Below are positions 8,475-16,254 of a DNA stretch of 64,000 bases, one piece after another. A program made the position numbers and the translations under genes. The DNA is from Psychrobacillus sp042944905 (GTDB taxonomy: Bacteria > Bacillota > Bacilli > Bacillales_A > Planococcaceae). The notes under the pieces are model-generated. The model was given only the letters and a program-made list of their open reading frames with translations, ran no database searches and had not been told where the DNA came from. Location of the stretch: positions 3,038,001 through 3,102,000 of the forward strand of contig NZ_CP168496.1 in assembly GCF_042944905.1 (NCBI RefSeq), read 5' to 3'. Numbering within the stretch: the stretch's first letter is position 1; each line of letters opens with the position of its first letter.

Positions 8475-10277
8475 TCACCCTTTTGCATTAATTAATTGTA
8501 TAAACTCATTTACATCTTGAATGCAAAGGTTAATGCCCTTAATCCAAAATGCCTCTTTTGTGATATCTTCACCAAGATGCTTCATCGCTAAATCTTCTAC
8601 TGACATTACTGCAGTATCTTGAAGTAAAGCAATGTATTTCTCTTCAAAATTTGCTCCCTCATTAATTGCTTTTGCGTAAATACTTAATGAAAATAAGTAA
8701 CCAAAAGTATATGGGAAATTATAAAACGGTACCCCTGTAATATAAAAATGAAGTTTAGAAGCCCAAAAATGAGGATGTGTCGTTTCGAGTGCATCTCCAT
8801 ATGCTTCTTTTTGAGCAGTTTCCATTAATTCATTCAATTTTGTTGCAGAAACAATTCCCTTTTTACGTTCCTCATAAAATCTTGTTTCAAATAAGAAACG
8901 AGCATGAATGTTCATAAAGAACGCAACACTTCGTTGAATTTTATCTTCTAATAAAGCAATCTTTTCATCATCTGTTTTTGCTTCTTTTACAGCTGCATCC
9001 GCAACGATCATTTCCGCAAAAGTTGAGGCTGTTTCTGCAACCCCCATTGCGTATTGGCGATTCATCCAATGAACCGGTTTTAAAGCATATGAATGAAATG
9101 CATGTCCTAATTCATGTGCTAACGTAGAAACATTTGACATCGTTCCACTATATGTCATGAAAATACGAGATTCCTCCGAAACTGGCATTCCTGTACAAAA
9201 GCCACCTGGGCGCTTGTTTGGGCGATCTTCTGCTTCAATCCACCCTTTCTCAAATGCATTTCTCGTGAAGTCTTCTAATTTAGGTCCAAATTCTTTAAAA
9301 TGTTTCAGGATAAACTCAGCGCCTTGTTGGTAATCCATTTTTTCTGTTGAAGCACTTACAGGTGCATCTAAATCATACCAATGCATTCCTTTTTCCCCTA
9401 GCATTGTCGACTTTACGTTTAAATATTCGACAAAAGGAGCTTTATTTTTAGATATTGCTCCCCACATTGCATCCAATGTTTCTTGTTTCATTCGATTAAT
9501 ATCCAGAGGCTCTTGTAACACAGATTCCCAACCTCTTTTTTCATATACAGCTAATCGGAAACCTGCCAGATGATTTAATGTTTTTGCAAAGAATTCTTCT
9601 TTTTCAGTCCAAGCAGTTTCTAATGCTTCGAAAGCTTCTTTTCGAGTTGTAGCATTTTCGTGCGAACTTAAATTATTCGCTTGACCGACGGAAAGTTCTT
9701 TTTCTTCCCCATCTACCTTTACTTTTACTCGAATATCTCCTACTAATAAGTCATAAAGTTGACCCCAAGCATGATAACCATCTACCCCAAGAGTAGTAAT
9801 CATGTCTTCTTCTTTTTCAGAGAGCATTTTTTTCGCTTCATCTCTCCACTCATTAAGGACAAATGAATACTCTGATAGTTCTTCTGATTGCATTAATCCA
9901 TTCCAAACTGTTTCCTCTGACTTACTTAATACTTGCTGGATAACAAGCAACAAAGATGAGAACTTCGCATATATACTTCCAATTTCCCCCTCTAGAAGTG
10001 CTGCATGTTTATCTGTTGTGTCTTGCGCTTGAAAACAACCAATTACCGCTCCAGCTTCCGATAAATTAGTTGCAATATCTTTTAATTCGTTAATAATATT
10101 TTCTAATTTCTGCGCATCTTCGCTTGAAGTTGGAGCAGCAAAGCTTTTTAATTTTTCTTCAAATATCTTCAGCTTTTCCTTCACTTCATCTAAATGTATC
10201 CGTAAATCTTTTGAGACACTTCCACCTTTAAAAAACGAATCTAGATCCCACGTAATTGGATATAACTTTTCTACCAT
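8475..10277 (-). CDS. pepF: Oligoendopeptidase F-type M3 metallopeptidase
   Basis: Cytosolic zinc peptidase that cleaves short peptides; 600 residues, the family norm. The zinc motif HELGHAFHS lies near residue 386, with the third ligand Glu in the downstream segment MGVAETASTFAEM. The N-terminal oligopeptidase F domain precedes it. ATG at 10277 with AGGGGG upstream. It is followed directly by the GNAT gene. Probable role: recycling of imported or signal-derived peptides. Confidence 0.95.
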   Translation of the reverse strand: MVEKLYPITWDLDSFFKGGSVSKDLRIHLDEVKEKLKIFEEKLKSFAAPTSSEDAQKLENIINELKDIATNLSEAGAVIGCFQAQDTTDKHAALLEGEIGSIYAKFSSLLLVIQQVLSKSEETVWNGLMQSEELSEYSFVLNEWRDEAKKMLSEKEEDMITTLGVDGYHAWGQLYDLLVGDIRVKVKVDGEEKELSVGQANNLSSHENATTRKEAFEALETAWTEKEEFFAKTLNHLAGFRLAVYEKRGWESVLQEPLDINRMKQETLDAMWGAISKNKAPFVEYLNVKSTMLGEKGMHWYDLDAPVSASTEKMDYQQGAEFILKHFKEFGPKLEDFTRNAFEKGWIEAEDRPNKRPGGFCTGMPVSEESRIFMTYSGTMSNVSTLAHELGHAFHSYALKPVHWMNRQYAMGVAETASTFAEMIVADAAVKEAKTDDEKIALLEDKIQRSVAFFMNIHARFLFETRFYEERKKGIVSATKLNELMETAQKEAYGDALETTHPHFWASKLHFYITGVPFYNFPYTFGYLFSLSIYAKAINEGANFEEKYIALLQDTAVMSVEDLAMKHLGEDITKEAFWIKGINLCIQDVNEFIQLINAKG

Positions 10278-10425
10278 TACTTTTCCCCCTAAAATTCATA
10301 CTAGTTCGAATTATATTATACCATGTTTTGTTATTCGATTATTCCGCTTTTGCCATGAAACATTCACAAATCAGTTGTTCGTAATAATAATTGAAAGGTA
10401 TACTAGAAGGATAGGAGGGATACGT

Positions 10426-11154
10426 ATGTTTAAAATAATCCTTTTGATTATAAGCTTGATCTCTACCATTATCATAAATATACTTGCAAATACACTGCCA
10501 TTAAATCATCATACAACTAGAGAAATAGCCAACAGGCTTCCAGCTTTATTTACTCCTGCAAGCTTCGTTTTCCTTATCTGGTTTGCCATTTATTTTTTAT
10601 TAGCTTGTTGGATATGGAACATTATACAAGAATATAAAGGTGGAGAAACGGTATCTGCAAAACGAGTCGTATTATTCGTGTGTAGTTCTATCCTAAACAT
10701 TCTTTGGACCTATTTTTGGCATTATGAATTATTTTTATTTTCGTTACTCGATCTGTTCGCGTTAATAGGAATCTTATTTTTACTATATAATACGTACTCG
10801 ACTACGGAACTATCTTGGATGGTGAGACTACCTATCTCCATTTATCTAGGATGGATATTCGTTGATATATTTGTAAATATCGATTACTATCTTACTTTCA
10901 TTGAATTTAGTGGTTTGGGAATAACAAAATCGCTTTGGTCAGTTATTTTTCTAACAGTAGTTACCGCAATTGCTCTACATATTCGATTCCATTATAATGA
11001 TCCCGTTATCGTACTTGTCTTTATTTGGTCCTTTATCGGTATAGCTGTTCACCATTTGTTGGATGAATTATTAATCACCGCTGCTTCTATGTTCTTAAGT
11101 TGTGTCCTTATAGCAGGAATCTTTTTCATAAAAAAAATGCCTCGGAAAATTTAA
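10426..11154 (+). CDS. TspO/MBR-like tryptophan-rich membrane protein (long form)
   Basis: A 242-residue protein with about seven predicted membrane helices. FTPASFVFLIWFAIYFLLACWIW matches the TspO helix-1 to helix-2 pattern, and NILWTYFWHY and IYLGWIFVDIFVNI match later TspO segments. Classical TspO is about 160 residues, so this is a longer relative. The start is ATG 10426, not the upstream 10375, because AGGAGGGA lies at 10413-10420. TspO proteins bind porphyrins or lipids; no ligand can be inferred here. It is convergent with map. Confidence 0.6.
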   Translation: MFKIILLIISLISTIIINILANTLPLNHHTTREIANRLPALFTPASFVFLIWFAIYFLLACWIWNIIQEYKGGETVSAKRVVLFVCSSILNILWTYFWHYELFLFSLLDLFALIGILFLLYNTYSTTELSWMVRLPISIYLGWIFVDIFVNIDYYLTFIEFSGLGITKSLWSVIFLTVVTAIALHIRFHYNDPVIVLVFIWSFIGIAVHHLLDELLITAASMFLSCVLIAGIFFIKKMPRKI

Positions 11155-11170
11155 TTTCCAAGGCATTTTT
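11133..11170. terminator. Bidirectional terminator between the TspO-like gene and map
   Basis: AAAAATGCCT and AGGCATTTTT arms flank an inner GGAAA/TTTCC stem. The stop codons of both convergent genes lie in it or at its edge. Confidence 0.88.
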
Positions 11171-11919
11171 TAATCTATTTTTGTCAATAAAAGCGGTCCT
11201 TCTTTCGTAACGACAATCGTATGCTCAATTTGAGCGACTAGCGATTTGTCTGGTGTTACAAAAGTCCAACCATCTCCTGATTCTACAATATGTTCTGCTT
11301 TTTGAGAGATAAAAGGCTCTACTGCAAGAACCATACCTTCTTTTAAAATCGTTGGATCCCAAGCATCATAATAATTCAGTACATGCTGAGGAGCTTCATG
11401 AAGCGATTTCCCTATTCCATGCCCAGTTAAGTTCATAATAACATGCAATCCATTCTCTTTTGCTTCTCTAGCTACAGCTTTCCCGATTTGATTTAAACGA
11501 GATCCAGCCTTCACTTTTAACATAGCACGATTAAATGCGCTTTCAGCTACGGCACATAGTTTTTCTTTTTCTTCGTAGCCATCTCCTACGACGAATGAAA
11601 TACCAGTATCCGAAAAATATCCAGCATATGAGCCGGAGACATCAATGTTGACGATATCTCCTTCTTTAATAACACGTGATCCAGGTATACCATGCGCCAC
11701 TTCTTCATTTACACTTATACACGTGTAACCGGGAAAATCATATTCCCCCATCGGTCCTGAAATAGCTCCATTTTGTTCAAAAAGTTTTCCACCGATTTCA
11801 TCGATTTCTTTCGTAGTAATACCTGGTTTTGTTGCTGCTCGCATTGCATCGCGAATTTCCGCCACAATACGACCAATTTTTTTTAACGCTTCTAACTCTT
11901 CATTTGTTTGTACAATCAT
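11170..11919 (-). CDS. map: Type I methionine aminopeptidase (MapB-like)
   Basis: Removes the initiator methionine from nascent proteins. Metal-ligand segments: VNIDVSGSYAGYFSDTGIS (two Asp), LTGHGIGKSLHEAPQ (His), AVEPFIS (Glu) and QIEHTIVVT (Glu). The start is ATG 11919 (249 residues); an upstream in-frame start at 11958 lacks a ribosome site. The sequence resembles B. subtilis MapB/YflG more than the ribosomal-operon Map. It follows thiT by 46 bp with no terminator, so it probably falls under the TPP riboswitch. Confidence 0.92.
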   Translation of the reverse strand: MIVQTNEELEALKKIGRIVAEIRDAMRAATKPGITTKEIDEIGGKLFEQNGAISGPMGEYDFPGYTCISVNEEVAHGIPGSRVIKEGDIVNIDVSGSYAGYFSDTGISFVVGDGYEEKEKLCAVAESAFNRAMLKVKAGSRLNQIGKAVAREAKENGLHVIMNLTGHGIGKSLHEAPQHVLNYYDAWDPTILKEGMVLAVEPFISQKAEHIVESGDGWTFVTPDKSLVAQIEHTIVVTKEGPLLLTKID

Positions 11920-11965
11920 CTTAAAAGATCCCTTCTCATTTGAATGTACAGTTATCATATCATAT

Positions 11966-12547
11966 TTACGCGTTATTCGGCAGTAGAAGGCGTGGTGCTT
12001 TTACGAACAAGATAGTACAAATGAATGCAGCGAATAAAAATACTGGAATCATATAAGTAGCATTATAGATTAATGAATACAGAATTACGTTTTGATCACC
12101 AGCGTATTCTCCGAAAAATATAATACCAGAAGTGACATGTGCTAAATAGCGAAGAAACGCAGCAAGAAAAGCTCCTAAAATGACTGCAATCGCCATTTTT
12201 TTTGTGTCTTTATTTTCAAGTGCTTTCATATATGCAGGTCTAAATATGCCAGCAAATCCAGCAACCATAAACGCAATAAAATAATCAATCGATACTTGGA
12301 TAATCACAAATCCAAAAGATAATGGGACAGCATAAAAACGACCTGTTACTACTTGTAATAACCCAATTAAAAATCCTGTTAAAAGTCCGGCAGCAATTCC
12401 ACGACGAAAAGCGATTAAAATAACTGGAACAAGCACAAAAGTAACGGACCCACCTTGCGGCATACCAAACCCAATCATATCTAATACATACCCTAAGGCT
12501 GCAAAAATAGCGATTTCTATTAATAACAATACACGTTGATTTCTCAT
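11966..12547 (-). CDS. thiT: Energy-coupling-factor thiamine-binding subunit ThiT
   Basis: A 193-residue integral membrane S-component for thiamine (YuaJ/ThiT family), working with the shared ECF ATPases elsewhere in the genome. Six hydrophobic helices are evident, with the thiamine-site segment MPQGGSVTFVLVPVILIAFRRG. The start is ATG 12547 with AAAGGGG upstream; extending to 12628 would run through the riboswitch terminator. A TPP riboswitch directly upstream confirms the substrate. Confidence 0.93.
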   Translation of the reverse strand: MRNQRVLLLIEIAIFAALGYVLDMIGFGMPQGGSVTFVLVPVILIAFRRGIAAGLLTGFLIGLLQVVTGRFYAVPLSFGFVIIQVSIDYFIAFMVAGFAGIFRPAYMKALENKDTKKMAIAVILGAFLAAFLRYLAHVTSGIIFFGEYAGDQNVILYSLIYNATYMIPVFLFAAFICTILFVKAPRLLLPNNA

Positions 12548-12569
12548 TGTAATCCCCTTTTTTGACCAC

Positions 12570-12603
12570 AAAAAAAACGACCCTGGGATAGACCCAGACA
12601 TCG
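12570..12603 (-). terminator. Expression-platform terminator of the TPP riboswitch
   Basis: An imperfect stem, cga-ccctggg with cccag-acatcg across 12578-12603 (loop near 12586-12592), is followed on the minus strand by eight T (12577-12570), just before the thiT ribosome site. Confidence 0.85.
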
Positions 12604-12622
12604 CGCGATTGTCAGTTTCCAT

Positions 12623-12697
12623 CCACATCCCTACGCAAGCATTAACTTACAGGTTCGAAGGGTACTATCTCAGCCGCGTAAGCGACGCCCCTTGTGG
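12623..12697 (-). promoter_or_regulatory. TPP (THI-box) riboswitch
   Basis: On the minus strand the conserved core GGCTGAGATAGTACCC, then GAACCTGTAAGTTAATGC and GCGTAGGGA, is enclosed by a P1 stem (CCACAAG with the distal GTGG). Together with the downstream terminator this predicts shut-off of thiT and map when thiamine pyrophosphate is high. Confidence 0.97.
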
Positions 12698-12808
12698 TTA
12701 TGAATTATTTAGTTCGAATTCATTGTAGCCCAATAAAATAAGTAATGCAACCCTATGTTGTTAATTGTTATACTAATAGAAATATTATATGAAAAGGAGA
12801 CAACGAGT

Positions 12809-13873
12809 ATGATTGAGTTATTAAAAGACTTGATTCGCATAAAAAGTGATGATGTAGAGGGTGCAAATCTTGCATTATTATATTGTAAAACTTGGCTAGA
12901 AGATCGAAATATTGCTACAACAATATTGGAGAACGATTCTAAACTAATGCTTGTTGCAGAAATAGGAATTGGCGATGAATGTATTATATGGAACGGTCAT
13001 GTCGATGTTGTTCCTGGAAATGCCGAACAATTTAATCCTTTTGTAGATGGTGATAAATTATTTGGTCGAGGATCAGCCGATATGAAAGCAGGAGTTGCTG
13101 CTATGATGCAAGCTTTCTACGAACTTTCTTTACCACAGAAACTAACGAAAAGAATCCAACTTCATATTGTGACGGATGAAGAAACGGATGGAGATACTTC
13201 TAAATATTTAGTTGACATAGGATTTAACGGAGATTTCATCATTTGCGGAGAGCCAACTCATTTACATATCGGACTTCAAGCAAAAGGAATTATCCAGTTG
13301 GATGTAACATTGAAAGGTAAATCCAGTCATGGCAGTCGCCCTTGGGAAGGGGTAAATGCGATTGAACAAGCTTTTGCTTTCGACAAAGAAATGCGAAAAC
13401 TGCCTTTTTTAACCGCAAGTAACAAGTTCTATGATTATCCCTCACTAAATTTGGCGAAAATACATGCAGGAGACAGATATAATGTTGTCCCTGACGAATG
13501 TCTCATGAGCTATGATATTCGATTTGTCCCAGGGCAAAACGACCAAGAAATTTTAGCAATGATTAAGAATGTTGCTCATAACCATTTTCCTGGAAGTGAA
13601 ATAATTGTTCATGCTTGTGAACCAGCAGTGACTACAGAAGAAAATAATTCACACGTTCTTAAGCTTCAACAAGTTACAACAAAGATAACGAATTCTATTA
13701 CCAACTTATTTGGCCAACATGGATCCGCCGATACTCGTTTCTATGCTAAAAACGGAGCAGGAGCTATTGAGTTTGGTCCTTCTGGAGCGGATTGGCATGG
13801 AGAAAAGGAATATGTATCTATTTCATCCGTAGAAAAATATAAAAATATTTTAGTCTCTTTTATTATTGAATGA
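12809..13873 (+). CDS. M20-family metallopeptidase/deacylase (ArgE/DapE type)
   Basis: A 354-residue cytosolic two-metal hydrolase. Metal and catalytic motifs: WNGHVDVVPG (His, Asp), GRGSADMKAG (bridging Asp), TDEETDGD (catalytic Glu and ligand Glu), CGEPT, and a C-terminal GADWHGEKEYV (His). The dimerisation lid domain is at about residues 160-270. Start is ATG 12809 with AAAGGAG upstream. ArgE, DapE and succinyl-diaminopimelate desuccinylase homologues look alike at this level and no pathway neighbour resolves the substrate. Confidence 0.85.
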   Translation: MIELLKDLIRIKSDDVEGANLALLYCKTWLEDRNIATTILENDSKLMLVAEIGIGDECIIWNGHVDVVPGNAEQFNPFVDGDKLFGRGSADMKAGVAAMMQAFYELSLPQKLTKRIQLHIVTDEETDGDTSKYLVDIGFNGDFIICGEPTHLHIGLQAKGIIQLDVTLKGKSSHGSRPWEGVNAIEQAFAFDKEMRKLPFLTASNKFYDYPSLNLAKIHAGDRYNVVPDECLMSYDIRFVPGQNDQEILAMIKNVAHNHFPGSEIIVHACEPAVTTEENNSHVLKLQQVTTKITNSITNLFGQHGSADTRFYAKNGAGAIEFGPSGADWHGEKEYVSISSVEKYKNILVSFIIE

Positions 13874-13967
13874 AGTGAAATATCACGTCTGTTAATTAGC
13901 CAATTATCCACAATAACATACGTGAATTAACTAAAGTTCACCAATAAATTATATTGTAGAAAAAGTA

Positions 13968-14175
13968 CGTCCTAGTGACCGCCGGGATTTTCGCTGCATG
14001 GCGGACGGTTTCCGCAGGGTGTGCGATGAGCCTTCACCGTCGCTACGCGCCGCCTGAGAAGTCTCATTTTGCTCACAGAGGAACAAAGGCTAAGAGCGCC
14101 ACATCGTGTGGCAACCCCTTTGTGACCAACATCCTGTTGGCCTCCTGCTGGAGTCGCCGCCCTGCAGCGAAAATC
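13968..14175 (-). repeat. GC-rich dispersed repeat, copy 1 (with internal insertion)
   Basis: Much richer in GC than the flanks. On the minus strand it runs from a GGATTTTCGCTGCAGGGCGGC-like end to CCGGCGGTCACT. It shares its ends and several blocks (CGGAAACCGTCCGCC, GGCGACTCCAGC, GCGGTCACT) with copies at 14500, 46030, 52120 and 59713. About 50 bp around 14080-14130 are not shared with the other copies. Confidence 0.7.
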
Positions 14176-14254
14176 CATCCTATTTGCTAACTATTCAGCA
14201 TCACTACTATATTTCGATCAATATTATGAAGGGTTTTCTAAAATAAAATCCAAT

Positions 14255-14370
14255 AAATGGCTGAACGAGACCAATCAAGTGATGTTCGCAACTAACTTAC
14301 CTTAGACCGAGACAAAAACTATCGCTATCGAGACCAATTCGCTGCTCAACGAGACCATTTCTCCTAATAA
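14255..14370 (+). repeat. CGAGACC array A, five 21-bp units
   Basis: The leader AAATGGCTG (14255-14263) is followed by anchors at 14266, 14287 (CGCAACT, degenerate), 14308, 14329 and 14350. The spacing is exactly 21 bp. Consensus unit: CGAGACCAAT then about 11 variable bases. Confidence 0.85.
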
Positions 14371-14424
14371 TAAAGCCTTAACTTAGAGTGAGATGCCACT
14401 TATAAAGTGTGCGCTATCATTATA

Positions 14425-14508
14425 TTGCGCATATGCCTTGTAAGATTGCGTAAAACGTATTCTATGTTGTGGATAACGAGTAAAATATTGCACATTATTG
14501 ATTGCAGC
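14425..14508 (+). repeat. TTGCG array D, four 21-bp units
   Basis: Anchors TTGCG at 14425 and 14446, TTGTG at 14467 and TTGCA at 14488 are each exactly 21 bp apart. The bases between anchors vary. Confidence 0.75.
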
Positions 14509-14650
14509 GGCAGGCGGCGACTCCGAAGGGATCAGGGAGACAGATGAGACAGCACAAACGGCGCGCATGCGACGGTGCTGGCTCATCGCTCCCCCCTCGG
14601 AAAGCGTCCGACTAGAGCGGAAATCTCTGCGGTCACTACGACGCACTTTT
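14500..14650 (+). repeat. GC-rich dispersed repeat, copy 2
   Basis: Starts ATTGCAGCGGCAGGCGGCGA, carries CAGATGAGAC and GGCTCATCGCTC arms, then GGAAAGCGTCCG, and ends GAGCGGAAATC...GCGGTCACT. It is the same family as the copies at 13968, 46030, 52120 and 59713, in the orientation of the 46030 copy. Confidence 0.75.
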
Positions 14651-14714
14651 TCTAAAGTGTCTACAGTAAACCAAAACGTGTAAATTCAAATGGATTCTAT
14701 GATTTTTTTCAAAA

Positions 14715-14745
14715 TGTAAGAAAGTGGTTAATCAACAGACATGGT
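14715..14745 (+). repeat. TGTAAGAAAGTGGTT element, copy 1
   Basis: TGTAAGAAAGTGGTTAATCA recurs with one or two changes at 46339 and 53046, each time at the right-hand end of a repeat island and preceded by T-rich sequence. Confidence 0.75.
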
Positions 14746-14841
14746 GAAATATAAGAAACTCGGGTAGAGTCAACTACTAAATTGCTCCCTGCGCAACACA
14801 CAATTGTTGTTATTCCATTAATCGGAAAGGAGAAAACTCCT

Positions 14842-15174
14842 ATGGAAAATAATAAACTGCTATCAGCATTATCCTATTTTAGTGTGTTATTTGCGCCATT
14901 AATACTGCCAATTATCGTATTCTTTATTACGCATGATACGAAAGTGAAACAGCACGCAAAACGTTCGCTTATTTCACATTTAATCCCTATTATTTTTATG
15001 ATTATTTTATTTATCGTTATCTATTCCAGTGTGTTTTCTATGTCTTATAGTTCTTTTAATCAGCCTTCCTTCTTTATGACTTCAGGACCCCTATTGCTTG
15101 TATTCTTATATTTAATTATTTATATCATTACTCTTATTTGGAATATTATTCAAGGTGTCAAAGTATTGAGATAA
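14842..15174 (+). CDS. DUF4870-type small membrane protein
   Basis: A 110-residue protein with three predicted helices. It opens MENNKLLSALSYFSVLFAPL and continues with a charged TKVKQHAKRS loop, the pattern of the DUF4870/TIC20-like family. AAAGGAG (about 14826-14832) selects ATG 14842 rather than the longer frame from 14782. Function unknown. A 32-codon cationic peptide gene lies 63 bp downstream before the next terminator and may be co-transcribed. Confidence 0.8.
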   Translation: MENNKLLSALSYFSVLFAPLILPIIVFFITHDTKVKQHAKRSLISHLIPIIFMIILFIVIYSSVFSMSYSSFNQPSFFMTSGPLLLVFLYLIIYIITLIWNIIQGVKVLR

Positions 15175-15237
15175 TGTTTATATTGCTGTAAAAATGGGAA
15201 TCTAATAATACAGTATAGAATCTTAGGAGCGATAAAA

Positions 15238-15336
15238 ATGAGGGTAAAAAACTTAGTTAAAACTGCTATAAAATGGGCGCCAATAGTCTATCCAATCGTA
15301 CGCAAAATAATGAAATCCAGAAAAACTGTCAAATAA
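15238..15336 (+). CDS. Short cationic peptide gene (32 aa)
   Basis: ATG at 15238 with TAGGAGC 8 bp upstream. The product has 32 residues, MRVKNLVKTAIKWAPIVYPI at its start and a strongly basic tail of Arg and Lys. It reads directly into a 15-bp terminator stem. Good signals at both ends suggest a real gene. The role is unknown; it could be membrane-associated. Confidence 0.6.
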   Translation: MRVKNLVKTAIKWAPIVYPIVRKIMKSRKTVK

Positions 15337-15371
15337 AAAATCTGTTCCCAGTAGATTGGGAACAGATTTTT
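15336..15371. terminator. Bidirectional terminator, peptide gene and SGNH hydrolase
   Basis: Stem AAAAATCTGTTCCCA (15336-15350) pairs perfectly with 15357-15371 around a six-base loop, between convergent genes. Confidence 0.93.
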
Positions 15372-16241
15372 CTATATATAGGGCTTTAACTTTGTCAAAG
15401 ACAAATAATGATCGAAGCCTTGTATCCTTGAAACGGGTGTTTTAATAGATTCTTTTTGGCTATTGATAATTTGTTCAAAAGTCAGAGGATTTGGAGCTGG
15501 TAGTTCATTTTTATTTACCTGTAAACGTTCATTATACTGTTTAAAAAAAGCATTCGCCATAAAACGGTAGCCTTCCATCGTAGGATGTACATCCGAGGGA
15601 TTCGGTAATAATTCTTTTTCATGGCCATTGAAGACCTCTTCCACAGCTACAAAAGTTGCTCCATTTGCTTTGGCTTCGGTCTTTAAAATAGTATTCATAG
15701 TATTTAACTCTTTCTTGATGCCTTCCTTTTGTGCATCATGTACATGCGGATAGGCAAAATAATAGCCCATTACAACTATTTTTGCTTTCGGTGTAATTGC
15801 TTGAACTTCCTGAATAATATCATCAATATTTTTGCGCACATTGTTTAGCGCATAATCTACTTGAACTTGCTTGTATGCAACTGTCCCCTTTGAAGGATTT
15901 ACTTGAACAAGTCTAAGCAAATCATTTGCTCCTGCTGAAATCGTGACAACTGTTGCATTTTTTAGTAATTCTTTCGCTTCTTTCGTACGAACAGTTTTTA
16001 ACACGTCTGCGGTCGTATAACCCGGAAATGCAAGTGCTTTCGAGAAATAGGCAAGCTGATGAGACCGCATCAACTCTTGTGCTATTAAATCTGTATATCC
16101 TGCATCAATGGCTCTATTTGGTGTTTGACCTGCGGCTATAGAATCCCCTAAAGCAATATAAACTTCTCCCCCTTTTGCTTCCGTCATAATGGAGCAAAAT
16201 GGGAGGAAAAGTAATACAACTAAAGCTATCCATTTTTTCAT
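15372..16241 (-). CDS. Secreted SGNH/GDSL-family lipase or esterase
   Basis: A 289-residue protein with a signal peptide (MKKWIALVVLLFLPF...MTEAKG). Block I GDSIAAG carries the nucleophile Ser near residue 34, block III GANDLLR follows near 103, and block V DVHPTMEGY gives the catalytic Asp and His near 217. It belongs to the extracellular SGNH hydrolases of Bacillales (YpmR-like). The likely substrates are acyl or acetyl esters of lipids or wall polymers. It is 13 bp downstream of the second M29 gene and may share its transcript. Confidence 0.88.
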   Translation of the reverse strand: MKKWIALVVLLFLPFCSIMTEAKGGEVYIALGDSIAAGQTPNRAIDAGYTDLIAQELMRSHQLAYFSKALAFPGYTTADVLKTVRTKEAKELLKNATVVTISAGANDLLRLVQVNPSKGTVAYKQVQVDYALNNVRKNIDDIIQEVQAITPKAKIVVMGYYFAYPHVHDAQKEGIKKELNTMNTILKTEAKANGATFVAVEEVFNGHEKELLPNPSDVHPTMEGYRFMANAFFKQYNERLQVNKNELPAPNPLTFEQIINSQKESIKTPVSRIQGFDHYLSLTKLKPYI

Positions 16242-16254
16242 TAGAATCTACTCC

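Larger units (their letters stand above)
13874..14841. other. Repeat island 1 (non-coding)
   Basis: A 968-bp stretch with no credible gene. In order it holds a GC-rich repeat (13968-14175), a CGAGACC 21-bp array (14255-14370), a TTGCG 21-bp array (14425-14508), a second GC-rich repeat in the opposite orientation (14500-14650) and a TGTAAGAAAGTGGTT element (14715-14745). Confidence 0.8.

Noticed and set aside
13972..14190. Overlapping frames of about 70 codons on both strands
   Set aside because: By-products of the GC-rich repeat, with no ribosome sites and Cys/Arg-rich nonsense composition.
14255..14508. CRISPR array
   Set aside because: Periodic, but anchors are only 5-9 bp with a 21-bp period, there is no constant 24-40-bp repeat, and no cas genes are present.
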